The translations under genes and the position numbers were made by a program. From an uncultured Collinsella sp. (GTDB taxonomy: Bacteria; Actinomycetota; Coriobacteriia; Coriobacteriales; Coriobacteriaceae): a DNA stretch of 16,800 nt. Positions 6,836-13,453 of the stretch are shown here, in pieces. The notes beneath the pieces were generated by a model. It searched no databases, had not been told where the DNA came from, and worked only from the letters and a program-made list of their open reading frames with translations. How positions within the stretch are numbered: the first letter of the stretch is position 1; every line of letters starts with the position of its first letter. The stretch covers positions 1 to 16,800 of the forward strand of contig CALHDP010000121.1 in the NCBI GenBank assembly GCA_938023085.1. The letters run 5' to 3'.

Positions 6836-8020
6836 ATGATCAACGAAACTATGTATGCTCGCGGTGCGGAAAGCTCCATCATCCGTGAGATTTTTAGCTA
6901 TGGCCTTGAGCGCAAGGCGCAGATCGGTGCGGAAAACGTATTTGATTTTTCGCTGGGCAATCCGAGCGTTCCGGCACCCGCTGCTGTGGCGGAGTCCATT
7001 AAGAAGGCCCTGGAGCTGCCGAGTGACCAGTTGCACGGCTACACCCCCGCTCCGGGCCTGCCGCAATGTCGAGCAGCCGTCGCCGAATCGCTCAACCGCC
7101 GCTTTGGAACGAACTATGAGGGTAAGGACGTCTTTATGACGGTGGGTGCCGCGGCTTCGCTCACCTGCACGCTCAACGCCGTTACGAACCCGGGCGACGA
7201 GGTTATTGTTATCGCCCCGTACTTTCCGGAGTATCGCGTTTGGATTGAGAAGGCCGGCTGTACGTGTGTTGAGGCGCTCGCCGATGAAGATACGTTCCAG
7301 CTGAGCGTGGACAACGTGCTCAAGGCGATTACCGATAAGACGACTGCCGTCATCATCGACTCGCCCAACAATCCGACTGGTGCCGTATATACACGCAACA
7401 CGCTGACGCGACTGGCCAATGTTCTGCGCGAGGCCAACGCTCAGCGCGATCCCGAGAATCCGATTATGCTCATCTCGGATGAGCCGTACCGCGAGATCGT
7501 GTACGGTGCCGAGGTGCCTTGGGTGCCCTCGATCTACGAGCACACCATCGTGTGCTACTCGTATTCCAAGTCGCTGTCGCTGCCGGGTGAGCGCGTGGGG
7601 TGGATCTTGGTTCCCAACACCAATCCGCAGGCTGCCCGTCTGATGCCGGCTGTTGCGGGCGCTGCCCGTACGCTGGGTTTTGTATGCGCACCGGCACTCT
7701 TTCAGCGCGTGATCATCGATTGCATCGATGAGCCGAGTGATGTCGGGGCCTATGCCCGCAACCGCACGGCGCTCACCGATGCTTTGACGGACTACGGCTA
7801 TACCTATGTTGAGCCGGACGGTGCTTTCTACCTGTGGGTGAAGGCACTCGAGCCCGATGCGAATGCGTTTTGCGAGCGCGCAAAGAAGTATGAGTTGCTT
7901 GCGGTTCCCTCGGACAGCTTTGGTATGCCGGGTTGGTTCCGCCTGGGCTATTGCGTGAGCTACGAAACGATTGTCAATTCGCTACCCGCTTGGAAACAGT
8001 TGGCGGACGAGTATCGTTAA
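6836..8020 (+). CDS. Pyridoxal-phosphate aminotransferase, class I/II (aspartate aminotransferase-like)
   Basis: A fold-type I PLP enzyme that moves an amino group between an amino acid and a 2-oxo acid. The product is 394 residues, normal for the class. Visible motifs are F-S-L-G-N-P-S near the N-terminus (the substrate-loop region), N-N-P-T-G in the middle (the Asn that binds PLP), S-D-E-P-Y (the Asp that pairs with the pyridine nitrogen), S-Y-S-K-S-L with K245 as the Schiff-base lysine, and R369 in F-R-L-G-Y-C as the likely carboxylate-binding arginine. The frame is open back to 6737, but ATG 6836 has AAAGGGG 5 bases before it and a TACAAT box upstream, while the longer version would start within the palindrome. 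Aspartate, alanine and aromatic amino acids are all possible substrates; the sequence does not decide. It is a single-gene unit. Confidence 0.9.
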   Translation: MINETMYARGAESSIIREIFSYGLERKAQIGAENVFDFSLGNPSVPAPAAVAESIKKALELPSDQLHGYTPAPGLPQCRAAVAESLNRRFGTNYEGKDVFMTVGAAASLTCTLNAVTNPGDEVIVIAPYFPEYRVWIEKAGCTCVEALADEDTFQLSVDNVLKAITDKTTAVIIDSPNNPTGAVYTRNTLTRLANVLREANAQRDPENPIMLISDEPYREIVYGAEVPWVPSIYEHTIVCYSYSKSLSLPGERVGWILVPNTNPQAARLMPAVAGAARTLGFVCAPALFQRVIIDCIDEPSDVGAYARNRTALTDALTDYGYTYVEPDGAFYLWVKALEPDANAFCERAKKYELLAVPSDSFGMPGWFRLGYCVSYETIVNSLPAWKQLADEYR

Positions 8021-8042
8021 AAGTAAAGCGCTCTGCCTACAA

Positions 8043-8058
8043 TGTTTTACGTGAAACG
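8043..8058. promoter_or_regulatory. parS-like ParB-binding site candidate
   Basis: TGTTTTACGTGAAACG matches 14 of 16 bases of the widely conserved chromosomal parS sequence TGTTTCACGTGAAACA, differing at positions 6 and 16. The core ACGTGAAAC half is intact. It lies in an intergenic gap, as many parS sites do. No parA or parB is in the window and the origin position is unknown, so this is a candidate only. Confidence 0.45.
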
Positions 8059-8142
8059 GGGTTTGGTGTTAAGCCGGACCCCGTTGTCATGGACGTTGTG
8101 TCTTTGGGATGGAGTGGTTTTACGACTATCGAAGGCTATGCG

Positions 8143-8148
8143 TACAAT
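8143..8148 (+). promoter_or_regulatory. Candidate -10 box of the PHP-domain gene
   Basis: TACAAT lies 37 bases before the PHP-domain start codon. TTACGA at 8120-8125, 17 bases upstream, is a weak possible -35. Confidence 0.4.
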
Positions 8149-8185
8149 GAATATAAGCGACGGCCGTGCCAGATAAGGAGACCTG

Positions 8186-9007
8186 ATGCCCTACCTGCTT
8201 TCTTGTGACATTCATACCCATACGATGTTCTCTGCGCATGCATATTCGACCATTGAGGAGAATGTGTACTGGGCGGCAGAGCGTGGTCTGCAGGTGCTCG
8301 GATCTGCCGACCATTTGAGCTCTATGGTTACGGCTTGCCCCAATGACCTGCGCAGTTACCAGTTCTTTATCAACCAGGATATCTGGCCGCGCATTTGGAG
8401 CGGCGTGCTGGTGCTGCGTGGTGCCGAGGCCGATATCGTTTCGCTGGACGGAAGCCTGTTTGGCGAGGACACTCCTGTCACGCTCGATATTGCCGGCGAT
8501 TCGTACAGCCGTCAGCATTCGCTGTTCGATTTGGTTACGCGTAATTTGGATTATTTGGTTGCAAGCGTGCATAATCCGCAGATTGCTGAGGGCGCGACGC
8601 TGGCCCAGACGACCGAGATGTATATCAATGCCCTGGAGCACCCCAAGGTGTTCATGCTGGGTCACACGGGGCGTTCGGGTGTGCCGTTCGATATCGACGA
8701 GGTGCTGTTGGCAGCTAAGGCCAAGCACAAGATTATCGAGATCAACAACCATAGTCTTGAACACGGTGTCGACACTGAGCATTGGGCCGTATGCCGCAAG
8801 ATTGCCGAGCGCTGCGCCGAGCTGGGCGTGGGCATTGGCGTGTCGACCGATGCCCACATTGGCATGGCCATTGGCAAGCTCGATCACGCGCGCAAGATGC
8901 TCGACGAGATTCACTTCCCGCTGGATTTGATCGTGACGCGCGACCGCGAGACGCTGCTGCGCGAGATGGCGGCAGCCGGCGTGTGCGATCTGCGCAATGG
9001 GATGTAG
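8186..9007 (+). CDS. PHP-domain phosphatase, YcdX-like
   Basis: A metal-dependent phosphoesterase of the polymerase-and-histidinol-phosphatase superfamily, closest in layout to YcdX, which carries a three-metal site in a TIM-like barrel. The 273 residues show all the expected ligands in order: H10, H12, H18, H43 (in A-D-H), E81, H129 (in S-V-H-N), H160 (in L-G-H), D222 and H224 (in S-T-D-A-H). The start has ATAAGGAG 5 bases upstream. The gene has its own likely promoter and its own terminator. The natural substrate of YcdX-type enzymes is not firmly known. Histidinol phosphatase is possible but not supported, because no histidine biosynthesis genes are nearby. Confidence 0.9.
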   Translation: MPYLLSCDIHTHTMFSAHAYSTIEENVYWAAERGLQVLGSADHLSSMVTACPNDLRSYQFFINQDIWPRIWSGVLVLRGAEADIVSLDGSLFGEDTPVTLDIAGDSYSRQHSLFDLVTRNLDYLVASVHNPQIAEGATLAQTTEMYINALEHPKVFMLGHTGRSGVPFDIDEVLLAAKAKHKIIEINNHSLEHGVDTEHWAVCRKIAERCAELGVGIGVSTDAHIGMAIGKLDHARKMLDEIHFPLDLIVTRDRETLLREMAAAGVCDLRNGM

Positions 9008-9027
9008 CGGAGTTTATAAACCAAGCG

Positions 9028-9060
9028 AAGGGGGCGGCCCAGGCGGGTCGCCCCCTTTCT
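9028..9060. terminator. Terminator between the PHP gene and rlmD
   Basis: A 13-pair stem with one G-U pair (9028-9040 with 9045-9057), loop AGGC, is followed by TTTCTTG. It sits between two convergent genes ending at 9007 and 9086 and can serve both, though it is stronger on the plus strand. Confidence 0.85.
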
Positions 9061-9085
9061 TGTCCCAAAAATCTACTGAGGTTGG

Positions 9086-10534
9086 TTAGCGGCGTTCGAG
9101 GACCGCTACGGTTTCGGTGTGGTCGGTGTGAGGGAACATGTCGACGGGCGTGATCTTGAGCAGGCAATAGCCTCCGTCGAGGAGCTGATGCAGGTCGCGC
9201 TCTTGAGTTACGGGGTTACAGCTGATATAGGTGATGCGGCGCGGCTTAAGCGCGCAGGCAGCTTCGAGGAACTCGGGCGTGGAGCCGGCGCGCGGCGGAT
9301 CGATGGAAAGGACATCGACCCGCTCGTTGTTATCGGCGGCATCCAGGATGTAATCGGTGGCGTCGTCGGCCATAAACCAAGCGCTGCGGGTGAGGCCGTT
9401 GAGCTCGGCATTGCGGCGTGCGTCGGCAATGCCCGCCGGGTTGCGCTCCACGCCGAGCAGCATAATGCCGATACCCTTGTTCTGGGCATCTTTAGCTGCG
9501 CAAAGACCGATGGTACCGCTGCCACAGTAGGCATCCATGAGCACATCGCCCTGGTGCAAATCCATGCCGTCGATAGCGAGCTGATAGAGCAGCTCGGTCT
9601 GTTGCGGGTTGGTCTGATAAAACGCGGTGGGGGAGATGTCGAATTCGCAGCCGAGCAGCTGGTCGCGCATGCACTCGGCGCCATATACAATGCGGGCTTC
9701 CTCGCCGAGGATGGCGTTGCCGGGACGTCCGTTGATGTTTTGGGCGACGGTGACGATGCGCGGATCGAGTGCGGCGACAGCCTCAAAGAACTCCTGCGCA
9801 TGCGGCAAGTCGCGCTGAGCGGTCACGAGCGTGACCATGACCTGGTCGGTACGCCAGCCGCAGCGGACGACGGCATAGCGAAGCAAACCAAGATGCTTGT
9901 CCTCATTAAAGGCGGGAATATGCAGCCGCTCAGCTTCGCGTGCGATGCCGTTGAGAATCTGACGGGCGCCCGGTGCCTCGACGGGGCATTCGGGTACGGC
10001 AACGATTTTGTGCGTGCCGCGCTCAAAGAAACCGCAACGGACGGCGCCCTCCTTACCGGGAGCAAAGGGAGTGGCAGCCTTATGACGAAAGCCACGCGGC
10101 GCAGGATATTTGCCCGGGTCGCCCAGGGTGACTCCAATACCGCGAATGGGGTCGACGCTAATACCCTCGCGCTCGCAAAGAGCAACAAAAAGCTCCTCCA
10201 TGGCGGCCTGCTTGGCGGCGAGCTGCTTCTTATAAGGACGATTGAGCGCCGTACACCCACCGCAGGCTTTCATGATGGAACAGGGAGACTTGGGATCAAC
10301 GGCCTTGCGCGCAGACGGAACCGGATTCTTATACGGGCGCTTGGAGCGAGTCTGAGGCGCCTTATCCCCGCCTCGACGAGAGTCGAAACGCTTGGCCTTA
10401 GCCTTGCCTTTGGCCGACTTACCCTTCGCATCCAGAGACGACTTAGATTTCGTAGAAGATTTCTCCTCCTTCGACCCCTCAGCCGCCTCCACCAAAGCAC
10501 GACGAGCCCTACGCTCCGCACGAGATTCTGCCAT
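9086..10534 (-). CDS. rlmD: 23S rRNA (uracil-5-)-methyltransferase, RlmD/RumA family
   Basis: A SAM-dependent enzyme that makes 5-methyluridine in 23S rRNA; which uridine is modified is not clear from sequence. The 482 residues contain four iron-sulfur cysteines (C85, C91 and C94 in C-x5-C-G-G-C, and C183 in P-E-C-P), a F-Y-Q-T-N-P-Q-Q segment, a SAM loop D-A-Y-C-G-S-G-T-I-G-L, the D-P-P-R-A-G motif, catalytic C439 in S-C-N-P, and H-T-E-T near the end. Instead of a clear N-terminal TRAM domain there is a Lys/Arg/Ser-rich tail of about 80 residues, probably RNA-binding. I chose ATG 10534 because GTGGAG lies about 8 bases before it. The frame is open to 10762, but that would run through an inverted-repeat element. 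TACAAT on the minus strand (10572-10577) is a likely -10 box. Confidence 0.92.
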   Translation of the reverse strand: MAESRAERRARRALVEAAEGSKEEKSSTKSKSSLDAKGKSAKGKAKAKRFDSRRGGDKAPQTRSKRPYKNPVPSARKAVDPKSPCSIMKACGGCTALNRPYKKQLAAKQAAMEELFVALCEREGISVDPIRGIGVTLGDPGKYPAPRGFRHKAATPFAPGKEGAVRCGFFERGTHKIVAVPECPVEAPGARQILNGIAREAERLHIPAFNEDKHLGLLRYAVVRCGWRTDQVMVTLVTAQRDLPHAQEFFEAVAALDPRIVTVAQNINGRPGNAILGEEARIVYGAECMRDQLLGCEFDISPTAFYQTNPQQTELLYQLAIDGMDLHQGDVLMDAYCGSGTIGLCAAKDAQNKGIGIMLLGVERNPAGIADARRNAELNGLTRSAWFMADDATDYILDAADNNERVDVLSIDPPRAGSTPEFLEAACALKPRRITYISCNPVTQERDLHQLLDGGYCLLKITPVDMFPHTDHTETVAVLERR

Positions 10535-10571
10535 CAATAACTCCACTAATTCATGAATTAAAGCTGCAAGT

Positions 10572-10577
10572 ATTGTA
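10572..10577 (-). promoter_or_regulatory. Candidate -10 box of rlmD
   Basis: TACAAT on the minus strand lies 37 bases before the chosen rlmD start. The -35 is not clear. Confidence 0.45.
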
Positions 10578-10641
10578 CCGTGCCAAGCCAGCAGACGATA
10601 TACAAGCGGTTTATTCGTGTCAGTGATAAGCCCAACGACGG

Positions 10642-10780
10642 TTGCCCGCCGCGTGAGGGGTGTGGGGGTTAAGTTTATCGCGAGTTCCGCACGAACAGGA
10701 GGCCACTTAATGTGGCCTCCGTCGTGAGCAGGACTGTAGAGCAGGAAACTTAACCCCCACACCCCTCACGCGGCGGGCAA
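10642..10780. mobile_element. 139-bp MITE-like element with perfect 35-bp inverted terminal repeats
   Basis: The arms 10642-10676 (starting TTGCCCGCCGCGTGAGG) and 10746-10780 are perfect reverse complements over 35 bases. Between them are 69 bases that contain a second hairpin: GGAGGCCAC (10698-10706) and GTGGCCTCC (10712-10720), extended by CACGA/TCGTG at 10690-10694 and 10722-10726. There is no ORF inside and I could find no target-site duplication next to the arms. The form fits a non-autonomous transposable element or a paired REP unit. It could also be a structured RNA or recombination site. The inverted repeat is certain; its mobility is inferred. Confidence 0.6.
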
Positions 10781-10787
10781 ACTCGCC

Positions 10788-10816
10788 TTGTGCTCTATCA
10801 CGCTAAAGTGTATGAT
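10788..10816 (+). promoter_or_regulatory. Promoter of the amino-acid ABC operon
   Basis: TTGTGC (10788-10793) and TATGAT (10811-10816) are separated by exactly 17 bases. The start of transcription would be near 10823, leaving a leader of about 50 bases. The -35 begins only 8 bases beyond the end of the inverted-repeat element. This is the best-formed promoter in the window. Confidence 0.65.
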
Positions 10817-10854
10817 TCTGAACGTTACATGACTCACTTTACTTAACTAAAGTG
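10804..10854. promoter_or_regulatory. TAAAGTG boxes, candidate operator of the ABC operon
   Basis: TAAAGTG occurs at 10804-10810, directly before the -10 box. Its complement CACTTTA lies at 10835-10841 and TAAAGTG again at 10848-10854. The last two form a 7-bp inverted repeat around CTTAAC, just after the expected transcription start. Three copies of one heptamer around a promoter suggest binding of a regulator that I cannot name. Confidence 0.4.
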
Positions 10855-10872
10855 CCACCAAGGGGGAATACC

Positions 10873-11733
10873 ATGAATACCGATATATCTCGTCGCCAGT
10901 TTGTTGGTCTAGCCGGCTCGCTCGCCACGGTGCTTGGCCTTGGTCTTGTCGGCTGCGGCGGTGGTGCCGGCAAGGGCTCCGCTGCTGGCTCTGCCGCGGC
11001 CAAGGATGTGAAGGGCGCTGCGGAGTCCAAGAAGCTCGTGGTGGGCTTTGACAAGTCCTACCCTCCGTACGGCTTTGTGGGCGACGATGGCGAGTACACC
11101 GGCTTTGATCTCGATCTGGCCAAGGCTGTTGCCGATAAGCAGGGCTGGGAGGTCAAATACGAGGCCATCGACTGGGACGCCAAGGATACGCTGCTTAACT
11201 CGGGCGCCATCAACTGCATCTGGAACGGCTTTACCATGGAGGGCCGTGAGGACGACTACACGTTCTCCGAGCCGTACATGCTCAACGAGCAGGTGCTGGT
11301 GGTCAAGAAGGATGCGGGCATCAAGGGCTGGGACGATCTTGCCGGCAAGACTGTGATTACCCAGACTGATTCCGCTGCGCAGGACGTGCTTGAGGGTGAC
11401 CAGAAGGATCTGGCAGCGACGTTTGCCACGCTCGACACGATCGGCGAGTACAACACGGCCTTTATGCAGCTCGAGAGCGGCGCGGTCGATGCCGTGGCGT
11501 GCGATCTTTCGATTGCCCAGTATCAGCTTGCCGCCAAGCCCGATGCCTATACGCAGCTTGATGAGCCGCTGTCCAGCGAGCACTACGCCGTTGGCTTTAA
11601 GAAGGGCGACACCAAGTCGGCCGATGCTGTAGCCGAGTCGCTCAAGGCGCTCTACGAGGACGGCACGGTCAAGGACCTCTGCGATAAATATTCAAGCTAT
11701 GGTTTGTCTTTCGATAATTGGGTGCTCAAGTAA
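10873..11733 (+). CDS. Amino-acid ABC transporter substrate-binding lipoprotein (family 3)
   Basis: Captures a polar amino acid outside the membrane and hands it to the permease encoded next. The 286 residues start with a twin-arginine motif S-R-R-Q-F (6-10), a hydrophobic stretch, and a lipobox L-V-G-C with C28 as the lipidated residue. A Gly/Ala/Ser-rich linker follows (29-50). The mature domain begins with L-V-V-G-F-D-K-S-Y-P-P-Y-G-F and continues with G-E-Y-T-G-F-D-L-D-L-A, the typical family 3 opening. The start 10873 is chosen because AGGGGG lies 7 bases before it; an in-frame ATG at 10852 has no ribosome site and overlaps the operator boxes. Its stop overlaps the permease start by one base. 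The exact amino acid transported cannot be told. Confidence 0.93.
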   Translation: MNTDISRRQFVGLAGSLATVLGLGLVGCGGGAGKGSAAGSAAAKDVKGAAESKKLVVGFDKSYPPYGFVGDDGEYTGFDLDLAKAVADKQGWEVKYEAIDWDAKDTLLNSGAINCIWNGFTMEGREDDYTFSEPYMLNEQVLVVKKDAGIKGWDDLAGKTVITQTDSAAQDVLEGDQKDLAATFATLDTIGEYNTAFMQLESGAVDAVACDLSIAQYQLAAKPDAYTQLDEPLSSEHYAVGFKKGDTKSADAVAESLKALYEDGTVKDLCDKYSSYGLSFDNWVLK

Positions 11734-12386
11734 TGTCTATTCAGGTCATGATGCAGATGCTTGGCCAGGGATTCTTGGTCAGCTTGCAGTTGTTTGTGCT
11801 GACACTGCTGGGGTCGATTCCGCTGGGAATCCCCGTGGCGTTTATGCGCATGAGCAAAATCGCGCCGCTTCGCTGGATTGCGCGCATCTACATTTCGGTC
11901 ATGCGCGGTACGCCGCTCATGCTGCAGATGTTTGCCATCTACTTTGCCCCGTACTACGTGTTTGGCATTTCGCTCACGCCCGATTCCAAGTGGACGGCGT
12001 GCGTCGTGGCGTTCATCATCAACTACGCCGGTTACTTTGCCGAGATCTATCGCTCGGGCTTGCAGTCCATTCCGCGCGGTCAATACGAGGCTGCCGAGGT
12101 GCTGGGCTATTCGCGCGTGCAGACGTTTCTGTATATCGTGATACCGCAGGTCGCCAAGCGTATTCTGCCTGCGATGGGCAACGAGATCATCACGCTGGTC
12201 AAGGACACGTCGCTGGCGTTTGCCATTGGCGTGGGTGAGATGTTCTCGACGGCCAAGGCGCTGGTCGCCTCGCAGGTGAGCATGGTGCCGTTTGCGATCG
12301 CGGCGCTGATTTACTGGGTCTTTAACTTTGTGGTCGAGATGCTGCTGGGCGCCGCCGAAAAGAAGCTGGACTATTATCATGACTAA
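11733..12386 (+). CDS. Amino-acid ABC transporter permease (HisM/GlnP type)
   Basis: The membrane channel of the importer. The 217 residues are hydrophobic with about five transmembrane helices. A cytoplasmic EAA loop (G-L-Q-S-I-P-R-G-Q-Y-E-A-A-E-V-L-G-Y, about residues 112-129) docks onto the ATPase. The R-G-T-P-L segment is typical of the HisM/GlnP family. The ATG overlaps the last base of the preceding stop codon (TAATG) and has no strong ribosome site, which points to translational coupling. A second in-frame ATG lies 15 bases further on and cannot be excluded. There is a single permease gene, so the channel is probably a homodimer. Confidence 0.93.
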   Translation: MSIQVMMQMLGQGFLVSLQLFVLTLLGSIPLGIPVAFMRMSKIAPLRWIARIYISVMRGTPLMLQMFAIYFAPYYVFGISLTPDSKWTACVVAFIINYAGYFAEIYRSGLQSIPRGQYEAAEVLGYSRVQTFLYIVIPQVAKRILPAMGNEIITLVKDTSLAFAIGVGEMFSTAKALVASQVSMVPFAIAALIYWVFNFVVEMLLGAAEKKLDYYHD

Positions 12387-13143
12387 CTCAGTGATGAAAA
12401 TCGAAAACGCACGTAAGGCGTTTGGCGGCAATGAGGTGCTCAAGGATATCTCGCTCGAGGTAAAGCGTGGAGAGGTCGTGGCGATTATCGGGCCTTCGGG
12501 TGGCGGCAAGTCCACGCTGCTGCGGTGTGCCACGCTGCTCGAGACGCTCGACGGAGGCTCGCTCTCGTTTGGTGACCTTGCCGTTGCGACGGATGCGGGT
12601 TCGGGCGCGGTCTATGCGAAGGGCGATGTGCCCAGGCAGGCGCGCTCGCGATTTGGCCTGGTGTTTCAGAACTACAATCTGTTCCCGCACTATACCGTGA
12701 TGAAAAACATCACCGATGCGCCGATCCGCGTTCTTAAGCGCCCGCGCGAGCAGGCAGAGGCACGTGCGTGCGAGTTGATCGCGCAGATGGGGCTTGTGGG
12801 CAACGAGAACAAGGTTCCGTGTGAGCTTTCGGGCGGTCAGCAACAGCGCGTGAGTATCGCCCGCGCCCTAGCGCTCGACCCGGAGATCTTGTTCTTTGAC
12901 GAGCCGACCTCGGCGCTCGATCCCGAGCTAACGGCCGAGGTGCTGCGTGTCATTAAAGACCTTGCCGCGCAGAATATGACTATGGTGATCGTGACCCATG
13001 CGATGCAGTTTGCGCGCGATGTTGCCGACCGCGTGGTCTTTATGGACGGCGGTCGTATTGTCGAGGAGGGTCCTGCCGAGCAGGTCATCGACCATCCACG
13101 CGAGCAGCGCACCCGTGAGTTCTTGAGCCGTATCGAGGGATAG
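12379..13143 (+). CDS. Amino-acid ABC transporter ATP-binding protein (GlnQ/HisP type)
   Basis: Supplies energy for uptake by binding and hydrolysing ATP at the inner membrane face. The 254 residues contain Walker A G-P-S-G-G-G-K-S-T (38-46), a Q-loop V-F-Q-N-Y-N-L-F-P-H, the signature L-S-G-G-Q (150-154), Walker B L-F-F-D-E with D174 and E175, a D-loop S-A-L-D-P-E and the H-loop T-H. The order and spacing are those of the polar amino-acid subfamily. An insertion of about 15 residues before the Q-loop (A-T-D-A-G-S-G-A-V-Y) is slightly unusual. The ATG at 12379 overlaps the permease end by 8 bases. ATG 12394 is an alternative start that would remove five residues; neither has a clear ribosome site. 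A terminator follows. Confidence 0.94.
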   Translation: MTNSVMKIENARKAFGGNEVLKDISLEVKRGEVVAIIGPSGGGKSTLLRCATLLETLDGGSLSFGDLAVATDAGSGAVYAKGDVPRQARSRFGLVFQNYNLFPHYTVMKNITDAPIRVLKRPREQAEARACELIAQMGLVGNENKVPCELSGGQQQRVSIARALALDPEILFFDEPTSALDPELTAEVLRVIKDLAAQNMTMVIVTHAMQFARDVADRVVFMDGGRIVEEGPAEQVIDHPREQRTREFLSRIEG

Positions 13144-13176
13144 GCTCAGGTATTTACTCAACTATTAATTGAGGCG

Positions 13177-13217
13177 AAGCCGCCGTAGGTCTTACGGTCT
13201 GTGGCGGCTTTTTGTTT
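13177..13217 (+). terminator. Intrinsic terminator of the ABC operon
   Basis: AAGCCGCC (13177-13184) and GGCGGCTT (13203-13210) form an 8-pair stem with an 18-base loop, followed by TTTGTTTG. It lies about 35 bases after the ATPase stop. Confidence 0.85.
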
Positions 13218-13453
13218 GCATCGACGGGGTTCAATAATCGCCTCACAAGCTTGTCTCTTCCTCTCGCCGCCTGTATTCATACGTGCGCCGAAAGGTATGC
13301 ATGGACAGCCGCCCGTGAGGGTAGGGTGGTGGCATAGGACATTTGGAGGGTGAGTCGGCTCGGCTGCCGACCATGCTGCTCCCGGGATGGCACCGACCGC
13401 GAACTCTCCCCGTTGGCGTCGCGCATTGCGCGCGGCCCTGCAAGGAGGTCATC
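13218..13453. other. Leader region upstream of the EF-G-like gene
   Basis: These 236 bases carry no supported gene and no obvious -10/-35 pair. They contain an inverted repeat GTCGGC-TCGGCT-GCCGAC (13354-13371), a CATAC...GTATG pair near 13280-13300, and a GC-rich palindromic patch near 13418-13434. An 18-codon ORF (13297-13353) ends exactly where the hairpin begins, but its ribosome site is badly spaced. The frame of the EF-G-like gene is open from 13343, yet the strong AAGGAGG at 13442-13448 fixes the start at 13454. I match it to no known riboswitch. Confidence 0.4.

Larger units (their letters stand above)
8021..8185. other. Intergenic region with hairpin and two -10-like boxes
   Basis: This 165-bp gap holds TACAAT at 8038-8043, a parS-like 16-mer at 8043-8058, and a hairpin with 12-base arms (8055-8066 and 8074-8085, two G-U pairs, loop TGTTAAG). 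A second TACAAT at 8143-8148 lies 37 bases before the next start codon. The hairpin has no T-run, so it is a weak terminator at best. The second TACAAT is the more likely promoter of the PHP gene. Confidence 0.5.
10535..10872. other. Divergent intergenic region between rlmD and the ABC importer
   Basis: This 338-bp gap has no credible gene. From left to right it holds the rlmD leader and its minus-strand TACAAT box (10572-10577), a 139-bp inverted-repeat element (10642-10780), the ABC operon promoter (10788-10816) and a leader with TAAAGTG boxes. Confidence 0.7.

Noticed and set aside
9119..10540. 473-codon open frame on the plus strand opposite rlmD
   Set aside because: Antisense shadow of the methyltransferase, which has all its catalytic motifs on the minus strand; the frame begins within the end of that gene and has no motif.
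10535..10762. 76-codon N-terminal extension of rlmD
   Set aside because: It would translate an arm of the inverted-repeat element, and the GTGGAG ribosome site supports ATG 10534.
13297..13353. 18-codon upstream ORF before the EF-G-like gene
   Set aside because: AAAGG ends only one base before the ATG, too close for normal initiation, so I do not list it as a gene. It is kept only as part of the leader observation.
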